From assembly GCA_013368315.1 (NCBI GenBank), contig JAACJM010000207.1:62001-126000 (forward strand): a DNA stretch of 64,000 nt. Direction: 5' to 3'. Made by a program: the position numbers and the translations under genes. Source of the stretch: Tetrapyrgos nigripes. Taxonomy: Eukaryota; Basidiomycota; Agaricomycetes; Agaricales; Campanellaceae. Under the pieces are notes generated by a model, which saw only the letters and a list, made by a program, of their open reading frames with translations, did not search any database and had not been told where the DNA came from. Below, in pieces: positions 23,622 to 35,000 of this stretch. Numbering within the stretch: the first letter of the stretch is position 1; the number at the start of each line of letters is the position of its first letter.

Positions 23622-23832
23622 GTCAAAAAATTGTCCAAATGACATACCATTTTAAATCAGTCATATCTCCATGAGTTTTAAGCCAAATAAGACAAAACAG
23701 ACAGAATATTGTAGCGTTTATCAAGGACTTTCTGCCCATCACTGACCACATTTTAATATCTCTACTCAGTATTGCTTAAATTGGCAATCTTTCCAAAAAT
23801 GCGAAACATGTGGACAATTTTTTGACCCACTG
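23622..23832 (-). repeat. right TIR of Tc1 element
   Basis: Inverted partner of 22206-22415. It begins 29 bp after the transposase stop codon and ends CCCACTG at the TA target. Confidence 0.9.
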
Positions 23833-24060
23833 TATTTCCCTTCATTTCCAATCCTTTCCTATCTAATTCCTATGCTCTCCGAAGTAGTACTTAAGCTAGA
23901 AAGTTTGTAGTAGATAGCTTAAGTGCAAAATTGACAAAGCTGGTCTCCTATCCTTCCTCGATGGTTCCCTAGAACTTCCCAGTCTTTCCAACTGAAATCC
24001 CTATTTATCTTTATAAGCTCTTTCCTATCTGGATCCACTCAGAATCTCCATCCAATCCAC

Positions 24061-26246
24061 TCAAGACTTCCATCCAGGTCCTTGATGTTTCCTAGCATTG
24101 GGAATCTGCATGGACTTGACACCATTTGGCAAACCAACACAAGCCCAGTGTATAATACAAGGTTGATAGTTTTCATCAACGGGAACACCATAATCATCTG
24201 ACATTATCCCAAAAGTATTCAAATATCTCAAGATAGCCTTGCCTTCTAGATCAGTCACTGGATGGGTGGTATTGTCTGTTGCTCTCCTCAAAGAGTACCC
24301 TTCTCCTATGTCTTGTGCATCATGGGGAAGTGAAGGGGGAGTTGGTTCAAGATCAGGGAGCATGGCTTTCAGGGCATTGATTTCATTAGTGAGGTTTGCG
24401 AATGGGTTGGAGTGCTGCTGGATTTCTGCTGTAAGATTCCCAATTGTGTGCTCCATTGTCCATTGCAAGTAAATAATGCCAGGCCCAACGCAAATAATTT
24501 CAAATGGCATATGTGAAGGGGAATGTATGCTAGCACAAACAAAATGAAGTCTATCAGTGCGCTGCTGAACATACAATTCTTCAAAGGAATCTGATGCATT
24601 GGTCAGAAGCCTATGAGCATGCTGGACATCCTCCAAGCTTATTTCTTCCTGGAGGAGAAGCCTGATTCCCCTGACCAATTTACAATACTGCTTCCAGTAA
24701 GCTTCTGGAAAGAGGTTGTAGAATAGACAGGGTCCAAGGCCAAAGAAATAGAGCAGGAATTCCCAAGCCTTATAGCCACTGGAAATCTTTTCAGCTGGAT
24801 TGCAAGGTGGTCTATCAAAAGACCCTGGAATGTACGGAGTTGCTGCAGCAACATCCTTTCTGTGAGCCTTCCATGCTGAAGGTTGCTTGAGAACTGCCCA
24901 GATCCAACTGCTTTTATCATCTGTTGAGTCACATTCTATGGTACCTTGCCATAGAGGCAGATACAGATCTGGGATATTGAGGGCAGAAATATGCATACAG
25001 TCACCCGCAAACATGGCTTGTAACCTGAGAATGGAGTCACTGGGAAGTCCCATGAACAGAGTTGGTTTGACTATCCCAGTCTCAAAACAGTTTGCCTGGT
25101 AATCAGTTTTGTTGCAGGACTTTACAACCACAAGAAGGTTTTCATGGTAATGCTTCTCAGCTTCTGCAGACATAAAAACTGCCCAGTAATGTGTAGATAT
25201 CAACGTCGTTGTGATCACAACCATGAACGGAATAGTTGTCAGGTTTTAGACGTGTGGGATAGTAATGTGGACCACCTGGCTTGTGTCGACCAACAATTGG
25301 GCAGTAGTACCAACATTGGACACAGCCATGTTGCCCAACAAAGCTGTTGAGTGATGCCATGGCTGGCCCATTGGCACTTGCGAGAGTGATGAATATATTG
25401 GAAGTGAAAACATTGAGAGAAGTAGTGTTCCATATTTTGATTCCTCCCATGCGCTGGACAGCGGAAACATGATAGAGGCCCGTGAATACAAAAGAATCCA
25501 GGTTCTTGGGTTGTTTGGGCCTGGAATGACACCCCCTGGTAAAACAAGCTTGACTTTATAGCGGCTACTGGGTTTGTGGTCAAGAACCACCCATATATAC
25601 ATCCAGCAGTCTGATGCTTTATTTCGATACAGTTGTGCACAACCATGTCATTATCACCAATCTTCCCACTACCCACAGCTTCCAAGTAGTTGCTACCATC
25701 AAAGAAGTTGTGGTACAGTGATACCTTTACACCTTTGTTTTGTTGAAGCTCCTCTAGCACAGCTGTGGTATATTTTCGGTGATATTCCATGCTACTTGCA
25801 CCATCTGGTGTGCACCAAAGTGCTTGTAGTTGCGGTGATAGGGGGATGGTAGTGAATTGCTGTCAGGACTTTTTGGAATTGGGCTCATAGTGTGTCTTGC
25901 TGGAATGAGGACAGCTCTCCAGATCAGTGAAAGGGCCAGTAAGGGCTACACAGGAGTCTATGCACATATCACACATGATTGGTGCGACTCCGCTCAGCTT
26001 TTCAACCAAAGTCTGAACTGCGTGAAAAGATAGTAATTCGCATTTAGGAAACTAGCGCTTCACAGCAGTGCAAACTCTGGTGTATGTGTCTTCAGATGTA
26101 TGTGTTGTAGCGAGGTAGATGTCAAGGGACAGGCGGTGGTCTGGATCACTGAGCAAAAGCATCTCTTCAGGAGGATTGAGAAGCTGGGCAACAAATTCTT
26201 CGGACATGGGTTCAATCTTGCTGTTCAGTGACGCATCTTTAAGCAA
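24061..26246 (-). pseudogene. Plavaka/CACTA-like transposase remnant
   Basis: Read on the minus strand. It starts with an acidic-helical part about 26246-26052 (SDPDHRLSLDIYLATTHTS), then a Cys-rich CIDSCVALTGPFTDLESC segment near 25970, then IPLSPQLQALW, and YHNFFDGSNYLEAV near 25700. GVIPGPNNP follows near 25510, then SANGPAMASLNSFVGQHGC...C near 25330, and a long 387-residue C-terminal frame (24061-25224) beginning near YPTRLK. This order resembles the fungal Plavaka group of CACTA-type elements as I know it. Frames change several times, for example near 25450 and 25240, and stops intervene. No CACTA termini were found. Assignment is by motif memory, not by search. Confidence 0.6.
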
Positions 26247-26439
26247 CCGAATGAAACTATTTGCTATTTCAATATCATTTATTTGGGATACATGTCACCA
26301 CAAAAACCTACGCCCCAATATCTGCTGAGATCTCGTCTGATTTTCAGTATTTTGTCTATTCAAAAAATGCCATAAAATATCAGTGAGATGGAGAATATTT
26401 GAGTGGATAATGGCAATATATTGAGGCCGTTTTGCAATA

Positions 26440-26575
26440 TAATGCGGACAGGGAAAGTATTGAGAAGTGAACGAAACATTGCAAAATGAGCGAAGTATTG
26501 CGAGACAAGCAATACATTACAAGATGAGCAAAGTATTGAAAAGTGAGTAAGATATTCCGCAGTGAACAAGATATC
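26440..26575. repeat. degenerate short-period repeat
   Basis: About eight loose copies of a 15-18 bp unit around AAGTATTGAGAAGTGA / GCAAAATGAGCGAAGTATTG. No gene lies within 26247-27200 otherwise; ORFs there are short and without motifs. Confidence 0.45.
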
Positions 26576-27259
26576 AACCAGTGGATACATTGTGATAGCG
26601 GACCTTACATTCAGGGCAAAGCTAATCATAAGACACATATATTCAGTGACTATGTACAACTACACGAGTACAGAGTGGTAATCTATGTAGAAGACGAGAT
26701 GAAAACCACGCACGAGGGATCCAAAAGACGCTGAAAGGCCAAAAAGGCAGGGACTCGAGGAAATGTGGGAGGAAGCCAGCATTGAAGAGAAGACAAAGCC
26801 TAACAAACATTAAGCGTCACTATTAGAAGAGGAATACGATGGAGGGAAGCTCACCAGATTATGGTCAGGCAGATATCTATGCCCATTACACGCAATGCTG
26901 TTAGTAACACGAAGGAAGAAGGACTTGGAGAACCGGAAACTCACCATAGAAGCGCATATATGTACCTTATTGTTTGAGAGGTGAGCGCGCATCCAACTCT
27001 GGACAAGATAAGCAAAGAGTTGAAGCCGATGAGGGCAGAATGCGTACCTTGTTCATCCTAACAGTAACGTTCCCAAAATTTCGGTTCCAAGGGTCCGAAG
27101 AAGGTCAACGGCCTGTTCCGTATGACCACAGAAAGGGGCTTGAAGCTGGAACAAGAGCTCGCTTTGATGAAGATAGTCCTTGGCGGGAGCTGAAATCGAG
27201 TCCGAGACAGTCTCTAACGAGTAAGAAGGGAAGACAGAGGAGGAGGAGGAGGAGGAGGA

Positions 27260-27372
27260 GGGATGGTCCCGACTCCGGACCGAAGGGACAGGAGGAGGGA
27301 TGGTCCCCGACTCCGGACCGAAGGGACAGGAGGAGGGATGGTCCCCGACTCCGGACCGAAGGGACAGGAGGA
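27260..27372. repeat. minisatellite, 37-38 bp unit
   Basis: Three full copies (27260-27296, 27297-27334, 27335-27372) and a partial fourth. The unit runs GGGATGGTCCCCGACTCC then GGACCGAAGGGACAGGAGGA. It is preceded by an (AGG)n run at about 27238-27259. Period 37 then 38 shifts frame, so the long open frames here are repeat artefacts. Confidence 0.9.
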
Positions 27373-27502
27373 GGGACGTGTCCCACCGATCGATCTACAA
27401 ATTCGGGTTCTGAAAAATTTTAAACGGCGATTCCTGCATGAGGTCATTGTTTTCAGTGTTCCATTGCCTTCTACGCTTTACCACCATGACTCTCTCGCAA
27501 TG

Positions 27503-27736
27503 CCTCAGTCTTGCTGCCAGCGCGTGCCCATTATTCCTTGCTCAACGTTGTCAGAGCTCTTGCAACTTTTGTCTGCTATTGACCTATTGCATCTCCACCA
27601 GCGTGTAGTAGACCATACAGCTCCGAACAAGCAATCTAAAATATTGAGAGCTCGTTTCAAAGCCGATGTTATTGCCGAAAAGCTACTTTATTCAGAGAAT
27701 TTCGTCTACAGCTTTCTTGTTTGCTCACGAATATGA
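27503..27736 (+). CDS. unrecognised ORF fragment
   Basis: Starting MPQSCCQRVP, about 77 residues with an amphipathic N-terminus (TLSELLQLLSAIDLLHLHQ) and a basic middle (ARFKADVIAEKLLYSENF). A +1 shift at the end continues EYEAKCQVMDRTFSEGF, suggesting a frameshifted longer gene ending near 27850. A further open piece lies near 27935-28110. No family recognised; it may be an old gene remnant. Confidence 0.3.
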   Translation, partial: PQSCCQRVPIIPCSTLSELLQLLSAIDLLHLHQRVVDHTAPNKQSKILRARFKADVIAEKLLYSENFVYSFLVCSRI

Positions 27737-28327
27737 AGCAAAGTGTCAAGTAATGGACCGCACTTTCAGTGAGGGCTTTTGTCGTCTGTTTGGTGAAAAG
27801 GTTTTATATTCAATGGTTCAGTCTGGGTGCTGTCAGAACTGATCAATTCATTCCGACTCCGGATGTAACCAACAATCATCACAAATCCTAATTTTTGATC
27901 CCATTGATTTGTATCAACCACAGTTTTTGGAGGAATGAGATTGGTGGCCTGAGTTTGAAGACATGGAGAGTAATGGTCCTATACTGCGGAGTGTTAATTG
28001 GTCAATTGCGTGGGCTGCTTTATGGTGCATGAGTGGAAATGTTTTTGGAGCTACGCTGCTAGTAGTGAGTACTAGTACTGTCAGGGTCCAGGGAACTTGC
28101 ATATACGTCTGACCCAGTTTAACACCGTGACCGAATGACTTGATTTTCGAACCTCAACTTGATGAACTGCTGCTGAGTTCAATTGGGCTTACAACGGAGT
28201 CGGGGACTGGCGCACAAGTTGCGCCGCTAAGAATGATGGTACGGGTGCAAGAAGTGAAGGGACGCGTCACCCTGTTTTGATGTGTTTTGGTCGGAGTTTC
28301 AATTACAACGTCACCGCGTCACCCCTC

Positions 28328-28974
28328 TAGTGTTGCGCTGAGCTGAGTCCGGGTTAAACTCGAGCGCTCGGCTAATTTGGCTCGAGCTGAGCTCGAGCTC
28401 GCTGACAAACCCCAATAGGAGGATGCCCCCTGTCCCCGCTCTTGCTCTACTCATATGCCATCTGTAGACGTTCGGGTCTACCACTAAGCTTCGAAATGTA
28501 TGTAATTTCCGTTATATAGTCTATTGAAGTCTCCACACCAAAAATACTGAGTTGCTCGGATGTTTTACAAGTATTATAGCGGGATCTGAGACTACTGAGT
28601 ATGTATTAGTGAATAGATGTAAGTACTAGACTACATTATGGCAATGATTTAGGGCACAGTAACGATTATGCTATGGAATAAGTCTTATACATCACATTCT
28701 GTTGCAGGAATACCATAGGAAGCATTGATCAGCCTTGCAATATCCTGAATTTGGCCGTTTAGGTAGTTACAAACAGGGTAGAAGAGGAAGGAGAGCGACG
28801 AGGAGGAGAGGACGCATTGTCGCCCCTATCCCAGCTTGAGAACAAGCATGCCATAACTATGAGGTCATATCCCAGTGCCGCTGTGATCCGAGTGATGGGA
28901 CCTTCCATATATGGGTCCGAGTTGAGCTCGAGCGGAACTCACAGCGTGAGTTGACTCAGCTCAGCGCAACACTA
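28328..28974. mobile_element. hAT-type MITE 4 (647 bp)
   Basis: Terminal inverted repeat TAGTGTTGCGCTGAGCTGAG / CTCAGCTCAGCGCAACACTA, flanked by a perfect 8-bp duplication CACCCCTC (28320-28327 and 28975-28982). Subterminal GAGCTCGAGC motifs are abundant. Same family as MITE 3 at 16747 (same ends and a shared internal ACTACTGAGTATG). Non-autonomous. Confidence 0.92.
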
Positions 28975-29029
28975 CACCCCTCAGACCCTGTACCCATCCA
29001 TTCTCACGACCCCTCTCGACCCCATCGTT

Positions 29030-29555
29030 GTCGAGTTCAAAGTCATCAAAGTCAAAAATCAAGTCAAGCAAGTCTAGCAAGTCCTCTGAAAAGGAAAAGC
29101 ACCCTGCCGGAAAGCGTCGACCTCACACTGAGGTCAAAGGACCCAACGCATCTACCCATTGTCTCATGACCAAGGACGACAGCACTATCTGATTTGGGGA
29201 CACTACTAACATCTCATCCAGACAAGAATTTAGTGATCATTTCATGAGAATTCACCATGCACACGCGACTGTCCCTGCCGCGAGGGATAAGAAGGATCGT
29301 GGCACCTTTTGTCAAGCATGACTAGTAGTTTCATGTCCATGGCTCGGTTGTGGAACTAGGCTGCAATACGGGAGTATTAGAAATCATATTCTGCGATGTC
29401 ACTGTAAAGTGAGGCCAAAATGTTCAAAATGTGGGACGGTTGTGTCGAGTATGAGGTCTAGGATTCATTCAGCTGAGACATGTGACGAGATGAGAGAGCG
29501 GTTGAACCGAGAAGGAGAAGTTGGAGAGGCTGAAGCGCAGTGCGATGGGTTGTAA
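29030..29555 (+). pseudogene. C2H2-type zinc-finger protein remnant
   Basis: One reading frame runs from a Ser/Lys-rich segment (SKSSKSKIKSSKSSKSS) through EFSDHFMRIHHAH to a Cys/His cluster. That cluster reads CPWLGCGTRLQYGS, HILRCHCK, CSKCGTVVSSMRSRIHSAETC, and ends at TAA 29553-29555. The CxxxxC-x12-HxxxxH and CxxC...H...C spacing fits fungal C2H2 fingers that bind DNA. Two in-frame TGA codons (29190-29192 and 29319-29321) interrupt it, the second just before the finger. Each could be a Trp (TGG) or Arg (CGA) codon that mutated. Splicing around both is conceivable but no good intron signals bracket them. MITE 4 inserted directly upstream (28982) and may have removed the promoter. Confidence 0.6.
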
Positions 29556-30209
29556 ATGTTCCTCTTGACATGGAGCTTGTTCTCTTTTCTCTATACTAAT
29601 GATGAAGTACTTCACGCCGATCCTCACGTTTTTCTCAATTCTAATATCTTAGTACCTTTATTATACTTCAGACTCAAGCTTGTAATGTTACCCTGTCATT
29701 GCTGTTTAAGTTCTTCATAATACTTACTAGTACCATGGCTAATTCATCTCTTAGGGATCGAAGACGCTCTGGAAGTGGTCACAGTAGACTGGTTTCATAT
29801 GGCGCGTGCTGTATCAGTCGAAGTAAGTATCTATAAACATTAGCAATATATGTATCCTTTTTCAATGTATTAAAAATGGCTCAAAGTTTCTTCAAAACCT
29901 ACTGAAAACCTCGCCAATATGTCGCCAAAGTTTGGACCCGTCCGTCATACCTTGCAAAACGACCCGAAATATTGCAAAGTCTCGCCCCGTTTTGCAAAAC
30001 ACCGCGATTCGGACCAAGATATCATCAATACTTCGACAATACCTCGACGAAATATTATCCTGTTTCAGAATCAGCCGATATTTTGCCGTATATTGGTCCG
30101 TTTTTCAATATTTTGGTCTGTCAGTTTTTGTGGTGGTCAGACTCGCTGTCAGATATAACCAGCTCTGTCAAATGCTCAATGAGAAGCAGTATCATAGAAA
30201 GTATGAGCG

Positions 30210-30521
30210 TCACTCACCCATAGGCTCAATAGGCAGGGGATAGGGTATACCTAAGTTTTGGAACATGTCTTCGGATATTTGTGCCACAGTTGTATGCACC
30301 CTATACTGACTCTCTTGCATACTGTAAAGCAAGAGTGAATAAATAAAATAATTTAAACAGAGGATTATACCTTGAAGAACAATATCCACTTCCTCACCAA
30401 CAGCGCATCGTACGCAGAGAGTGTCGAAGTCATATGGTTGAAGACAGTGTTTGGTGACTCTGGGGATAGGCGAGATATGTGTCGTAGGGTAGTCTGAGAA
30501 AGCCGGTTTCATAATCTCCAT
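30210..30521 (-). CDS. small putative gene downstream of tyrosinase
   Basis: ORF from ATG 30519-30521 (MEIMKPAFSDYPTTHIS) with CVRC. A plausible intron starts GTATAATCC after VDIVLQ and ends TTTACAG near 30320; reading through it also stays open. No family recognised. It lies in the same direction as, and 310 bp beyond, the tyrosinase stop codon. Confidence 0.3.
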   Translation of the reverse strand: MEIMKPAFSDYPTTHISPIPRVTKHCLQPYDFDTLCVRCAVGEEVDIVLQGIILCLNYFIYSLLLYSMQESQYRVHTTVAQISEDMFQNLGIPYPLPIEPMGE

Positions 30522-30593
30522 ACCTTGCTGTGGACTTGCGAGGCTTGTACTAACAATGAGATTGAAATGGACGAGAACAGAAACGAACCAAAG

Positions 30594-30621
30594 AGACGCC
30601 TGGCGGAACCGCCAGGCGTCT
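30594..30621. repeat. perfect 13-bp inverted repeat with 2-nt spacer
   Basis: AGACGCCTGGCGG, AA, CCGCCAGGCGTCT. A very GC-rich hairpin or cruciform between the tyrosinase 3' end and the small ORF at 30521. It could act in RNA 3'-end formation or be the trace of a small element; nothing decides this. Confidence 0.85.
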
Positions 30622-30834
30622 ATTCAATTCCATTACAAATCTACCTAAATCGTTCGCTTACAAAAACAATTGACCTCTATCTACGCGAACCCAGTAGAAC
30701 CGACGGGGTTTTCACTGGGGGTGACTCGCAATGATGAGCATCATCAAAGTCCGGCCGGTGCATCGTGAACAGTGAGTGAATATCCTTGGGATTCTGAGGC
30801 AAAAAAAGTCAACGTCGGAGGGGCAGCAGCGAAT

Positions 30835-32055
30835 TTATACGTATGTATAGCACAAGAAACCGCCCTTGATGTCCATAACATTACGGACAGGGACATTGTC
30901 GCCGAGACCCGTCATCGGGAGCACAAAGTCCAAAGTGACTTGCGAGGCATTAACGTTGACACTGGAGGGTCCAGAAATTTGATACATCCTATCGGTAGAG
31001 TTGACGCTCTGCCATTTTGCCCAAATGGAGTCCAGCATGGCATGATGTGCATAGAACAGAGCGTCTGCAGGTGGATTGGTCAGGGAAATACTGATAAAAT
31101 AGGCCAAAGTAAACGCACCACCAGGGCTAGAATAAACGTTTCCCATCTCCCCGCCAACACCTAAATGTCCTCCAGTATGCGTCTCAAAGCCCGCTATGTG
31201 AGGGAATCCCTCCAACTTTATACGGAAGGTTTCGAAAGGGTATTGGGCCAATGTATCCTTGACGTTTTGCCCAGTGATACCGCCGAAGGTTGAAGGATTG
31301 AAAGCTCTTGTGAGACAATGTTTTCGCTTCAATGTCCCGGGACCAATATTCAGGGTATAATTGGCAAATGGTCCATCTGTTACACAACCACCTCCAGTCT
31401 GTGCACTCAATTCCCAACCCGGCAGAGAAGTCAAATTATTGAAAAAACCAGCGGTCGGGTAAGCTTCGTCTGCACCGTTTCCTCCAAATCCGGTGTGGGG
31501 ATCGAAAATAGGGGATTGATCGAACCTAAAAACAATGTTTTTGTGAGACGGAATAGAACAGTAAGCAACGTAATGAAGCTTACTTTCCGGCGTCAATGTC
31601 TATGGACCAGTTCCAGTATCTGTAGGTCAATTAGTCTTACGAGTAACTTGGTTGAGCATAAAGACTTACGGAAGGGATCCGTGCCATCCGCATTCACTAC
31701 GAAGCGTGTCTTCCCAAATGTTCAAGAAGTAACGGTGCCATGCTAAAAATTGGCCCTGCCCATGGCTTCAGACCTGGAATTTAAAAGGAAGATATGAAAA
31801 AGAGCTACTCACGACGTGGTGTATCTCGTCAGTAAGGGCCTGATGTGTAACTTGGAAGTCGTCAAAGCGAGATTTGGCACCGTCATAATAGCCGTTGGAC
31901 TTCAGAGACTGCAAACACACAACAGCGTCGAGGTAAGCGCGTTTTTGTCCGTCATTCAGTGTTCTCCATTCTTGACGTTGTCGCGGTTGAGTACAATGTC
32001 GGCTGCACGCGAGTGCGACGATAGAGAGGATAACGAGAAGGCTGGGAAGCTTCAT
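30835..32055 (-). CDS. secreted short-form tyrosinase (dicopper phenol oxidase)
   Basis: Five exons: 31813-32055, 31670-31755, 31584-31619, 31119-31525 and 30835-31064. All introns are GT-AG (35-70 nt class) and the exons sum to 1002 nt, 333 residues. Residues 1-20 form a signal peptide (MKLPSLLVILSIVALACS). The CuA site is built from VTHQALTDEIHHV, then GQFLAWHRYF across the first intron, followed by LPYWNW. CuB is built from HTGGHLGVGGEMGN and, across the fourth intron, DALFYAHHAMLDSIW. These six His positions match the type-3 copper centre, which oxidises phenols to quinones. The protein ends GGFLCYTYV with no C-terminal lid domain, so it resembles short secreted tyrosinases. No stop or frameshift; likely functional. 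Native substrate cannot be told. Confidence 0.9.
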
Positions 32056-35000
32056 GGAAAGATGAGTGAAGCCGCTGAGGAATTGTCGTGCATTTTAAAT
32101 CGTTGTTTGTGAAAATGGTAAATGGACACTTACCTTTGTCAAGAGAAAATACGGTAAGTATCAGTGTAGAAGAAAAAATGCTGTACTATATTAGTGATAG
32201 TAAGTCTACATAGTAAGAGATAAATAGGAAAAGGTAACCAGAATGCTACTCACCTCAGCGCAGAAAGACGAATGCTGAAGTGCACCCAGTGTAGTGAAGG
32301 TATGTATATAAGGCATAAGACATCAGCAAGCTGTCAGTATCCAGGTCCGAATAACTAGGGCGTGCCACTGTTCGGACACTAAATAAGCTTGCGCCACAGT
32401 GCGCCACTGTCTCTGAGTATTATTAACAGTGTCCTACCTTAATAAAGGGCACCCATCCATGTTAAGTCTTAATTAAGACTGCACTTCCCCGTCCGCCCTA
32501 AGCATATGTAGATGTACAGCAATACCTTGTCTGTCAGTCGTTACATGTAACTATTAGAAGTCTAGTATGTACCCCCCTATCTATTCTGTCCTAGACGGAC
32601 AGTATCAGAGATCGTTTAAATGATGCCATTGTGAGTCTTGACATGAGATACGAACAATGGAGCTGTACGATATTGAATCCAAGCCGCAATATACCTCAAG
32701 ACAGCTCCATTCTTGCATGACCAAAGTTCTGAGGTACCCAATGAACAATAGAATGGAATGCATATTTGGAATTTGTATGCTTAGGGTTACATTGCTCAAA
32801 CGCATTTAGAAAAGTGGATGCATCATCTGCAGCGAAAATACGCGTACTCGAGGAGTGTATTACCCGGACTAGGGCCAAATACTGATACGCTGGAGTTCCG
32901 GAAAGCATGCCGATGACTACCTAAATACATCACCATCACTGTCAGGTCCCTGGGCCAGCTACTTCCAATATGGATGAGCTCGCAGCTCGAGGACTGCTGT
33001 AGATCAATATGATTATGACGACTGCCTATACATGATCGAGAGCTATGTAGATTATTCGATAGATGACTAGAGTAGCAGTGCTCGTCAAGGTCTTAAGAGC
33101 GGACTACCGACTGGCTCTACGTATTGCTGAGTGACGAGGACTGCCCACCAGCCAATGAGAGACGCGTAACTGCGTGCCGTCACAGGTCACACATGTGGAA
33201 GAAAAAGAAGGTATCAAGCTGGTTGTCGATGACGGCGCAGAGAGCACAAATGATGGTGAAAACGTCTGGAAATAAGCAAGGGTGCTGAAGTACTTGCTAG
33301 CGTTGTACGGACCAAGTTTGGTGGCTCTACATAGGGCGCCAGGAACAAGGTGGATTGCAGTTTTGTCGAATGGATGATGAACGATCTGACGAAAGCAGAG
33401 TCTTCCTCGTGGGAAAACTAGTCAATTTTTCGACGTCACTCTCTTTTGCTGACCCCTCTGCTATCTTCTTCTCTCAATACTACTCCAGGTCGATTTTTAA
33501 GACGATAAATCCAGCATAGGGCTACATTCGACGTCCGTGGTAGAAGAAGGCAGCTTGGAAAGTTTGGTTGGAGAGCATTCGCAGACCTGAAGGATAGCAA
33601 GCAAAGGTGCAGAGAGGATGCCTGAGAGCGATAGGAAGCTCTAGCGAGCTAGCGATGACTGTCACCATTTCAATGACGTCGAAATCCTTGAAGCCCGTCG
33701 TACGTTCCATTTGCCCTTTATCACGGTGGGAATGAACCGAAGCCTCATCCTCAGCAGACACATACGACACGGGCTCGAGTACCTGGGCCCTTTTTTGCGC
33801 CAACCGACTCTACTCCCATGTCCTTCCGAGTCAGCTCATGTCCTTCCGGGTCATCTCTGGTCACCTCTTCACCTCGTCTTTTCCTACGTCTGGATGCATC
33901 TACCGTTCTATTCTTCCGTTATGTCGTGGACTGCTGAACAAGGAAATATATGCCGATACCGATATCTCTCTTTCGAGAAGGACACTTGGGATACGCATAT
34001 GCTAATTCACGCTTGTGTCGCTGAAGACGCGTCATCGTTCTGGTGCCGGCGGGTCTAAGAGCCCTACATCATACTTTCCATTTCACGACTACAATTTCAA
34101 CGAGTACGGCTACTGCTTTGCTACGACTATTGATCCCCACAACAAGTACAGCTACAACTCATGCTACGTCTACCTCAAGTGCCCTAGCTTCACTCACAAT
34201 CCATATTGAGTCGGATACGGATGACCCTCTGTGGAAGTACTTCGTGCATGGGTCAGTACGGCACTGAAACCTCTGGCGGAAGCTTCCCCGCCGAGGTCGA
34301 CATGCTGCTCAGACCAAACATCCCATCACACCACCGCTGTCTTTCACCACGTTACGCGTACATTCATACTGTCCCGTCAAAGTGCCCATTCCTGTTATGC
34401 AGTCTTTTCCTGTCTACCACCCATGCTCATCCCAGTACCCCTTCACATCCATTGTTACCCTTATTTCGGACTCCTGCCGTCCTCTTCGGTGCCGCAAGCT
34501 TCACCCAGTTCATCAATTCGAATACCAGCTCACGTATGACTAACTTTGGGTTTCCCTGTTGGTCGGGACTCCATCGGCGGGCATGGAAAGTGCGGGGAAG
34601 GAAAGACATGGATTAAGCAGGCTGGCTGAGGACGAAGACAAATGAGACGAATGAAGGCCTCGTGAGGGATTAGTCTTGGTGGTGCTGCATCAATACCAAG
34701 TATCCTCGTATCCGGTGGTCATCCTTTTTTGCGACTTCTTTGTCACACTGTCACATATGTCACAGTTCGAAACCTACTCTCGAAACAGAGCAGCGCGCTC
34801 ACGTCTTCTACACTCCCCACGAAACTCCCCCTGACGTATCCTGTAACACCAGCTCTCCTATCTGCTGGAACCAGGACGTCCCGAAGTCACTAGCCACTGA
34901 GCTATTCGCGTTGTTTGCTTTTTTGACTGGCAAAAGCTATCAAAACTGCTACTCCACTCGTTTTATCTGTCCCTGCGATAAAACTCTCGCTGAAGCACCC

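Larger units (their letters stand above)
22206..23832 (+). mobile_element. intact Tc1/mariner element (1,627 bp)
   Basis: Bounded by TA duplications (22204-22205 and 23833-23834) with ends CAGTGGGTCAAAAAATTG. The terminal inverted repeats are about 210 bp long (22206-22415 and 23622-23832) and highly similar. Each carries the motif TCAAAAAATTGTCCA at its outer edge and its reverse complement at its inner edge, as expected for paired transposase-binding sites. One uninterrupted transposase ORF fills the middle. All features needed for an autonomous element are present. Confidence 0.95.
21921..24060 (+). repeat. possible degenerate LTR interrupted by the Tc1 element
   Basis: GCCTAAGAGGGGGATAC, which resembles a polypurine tract, is followed by TGTAAGATC at 21921. 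The following CT-rich sequence (ACTTTCC/CTTTCCGG series) continues on the far side of the Tc1 insertion to about 24060. A similar AGAGGGAGATACTGG lies at 21550. I infer LTR debris of a gypsy-like element. No matching second LTR or internal coding region was found, so this is weak. Confidence 0.3.

Noticed and set aside
27105..27447. ORFs across the 37/38-bp minisatellite
   Set aside because: Repeat translation, with no start context or splice support.
29919..30243. Three overlapping plus ORFs
   Set aside because: The underlying DNA is an ATATTTTGGTCCG/TTGCAAAAC-type degenerate repeat, open in all frames.
31318..31746. Plus-strand ORF of 142 residues
   Set aside because: Antisense to the well-supported tyrosinase exons.
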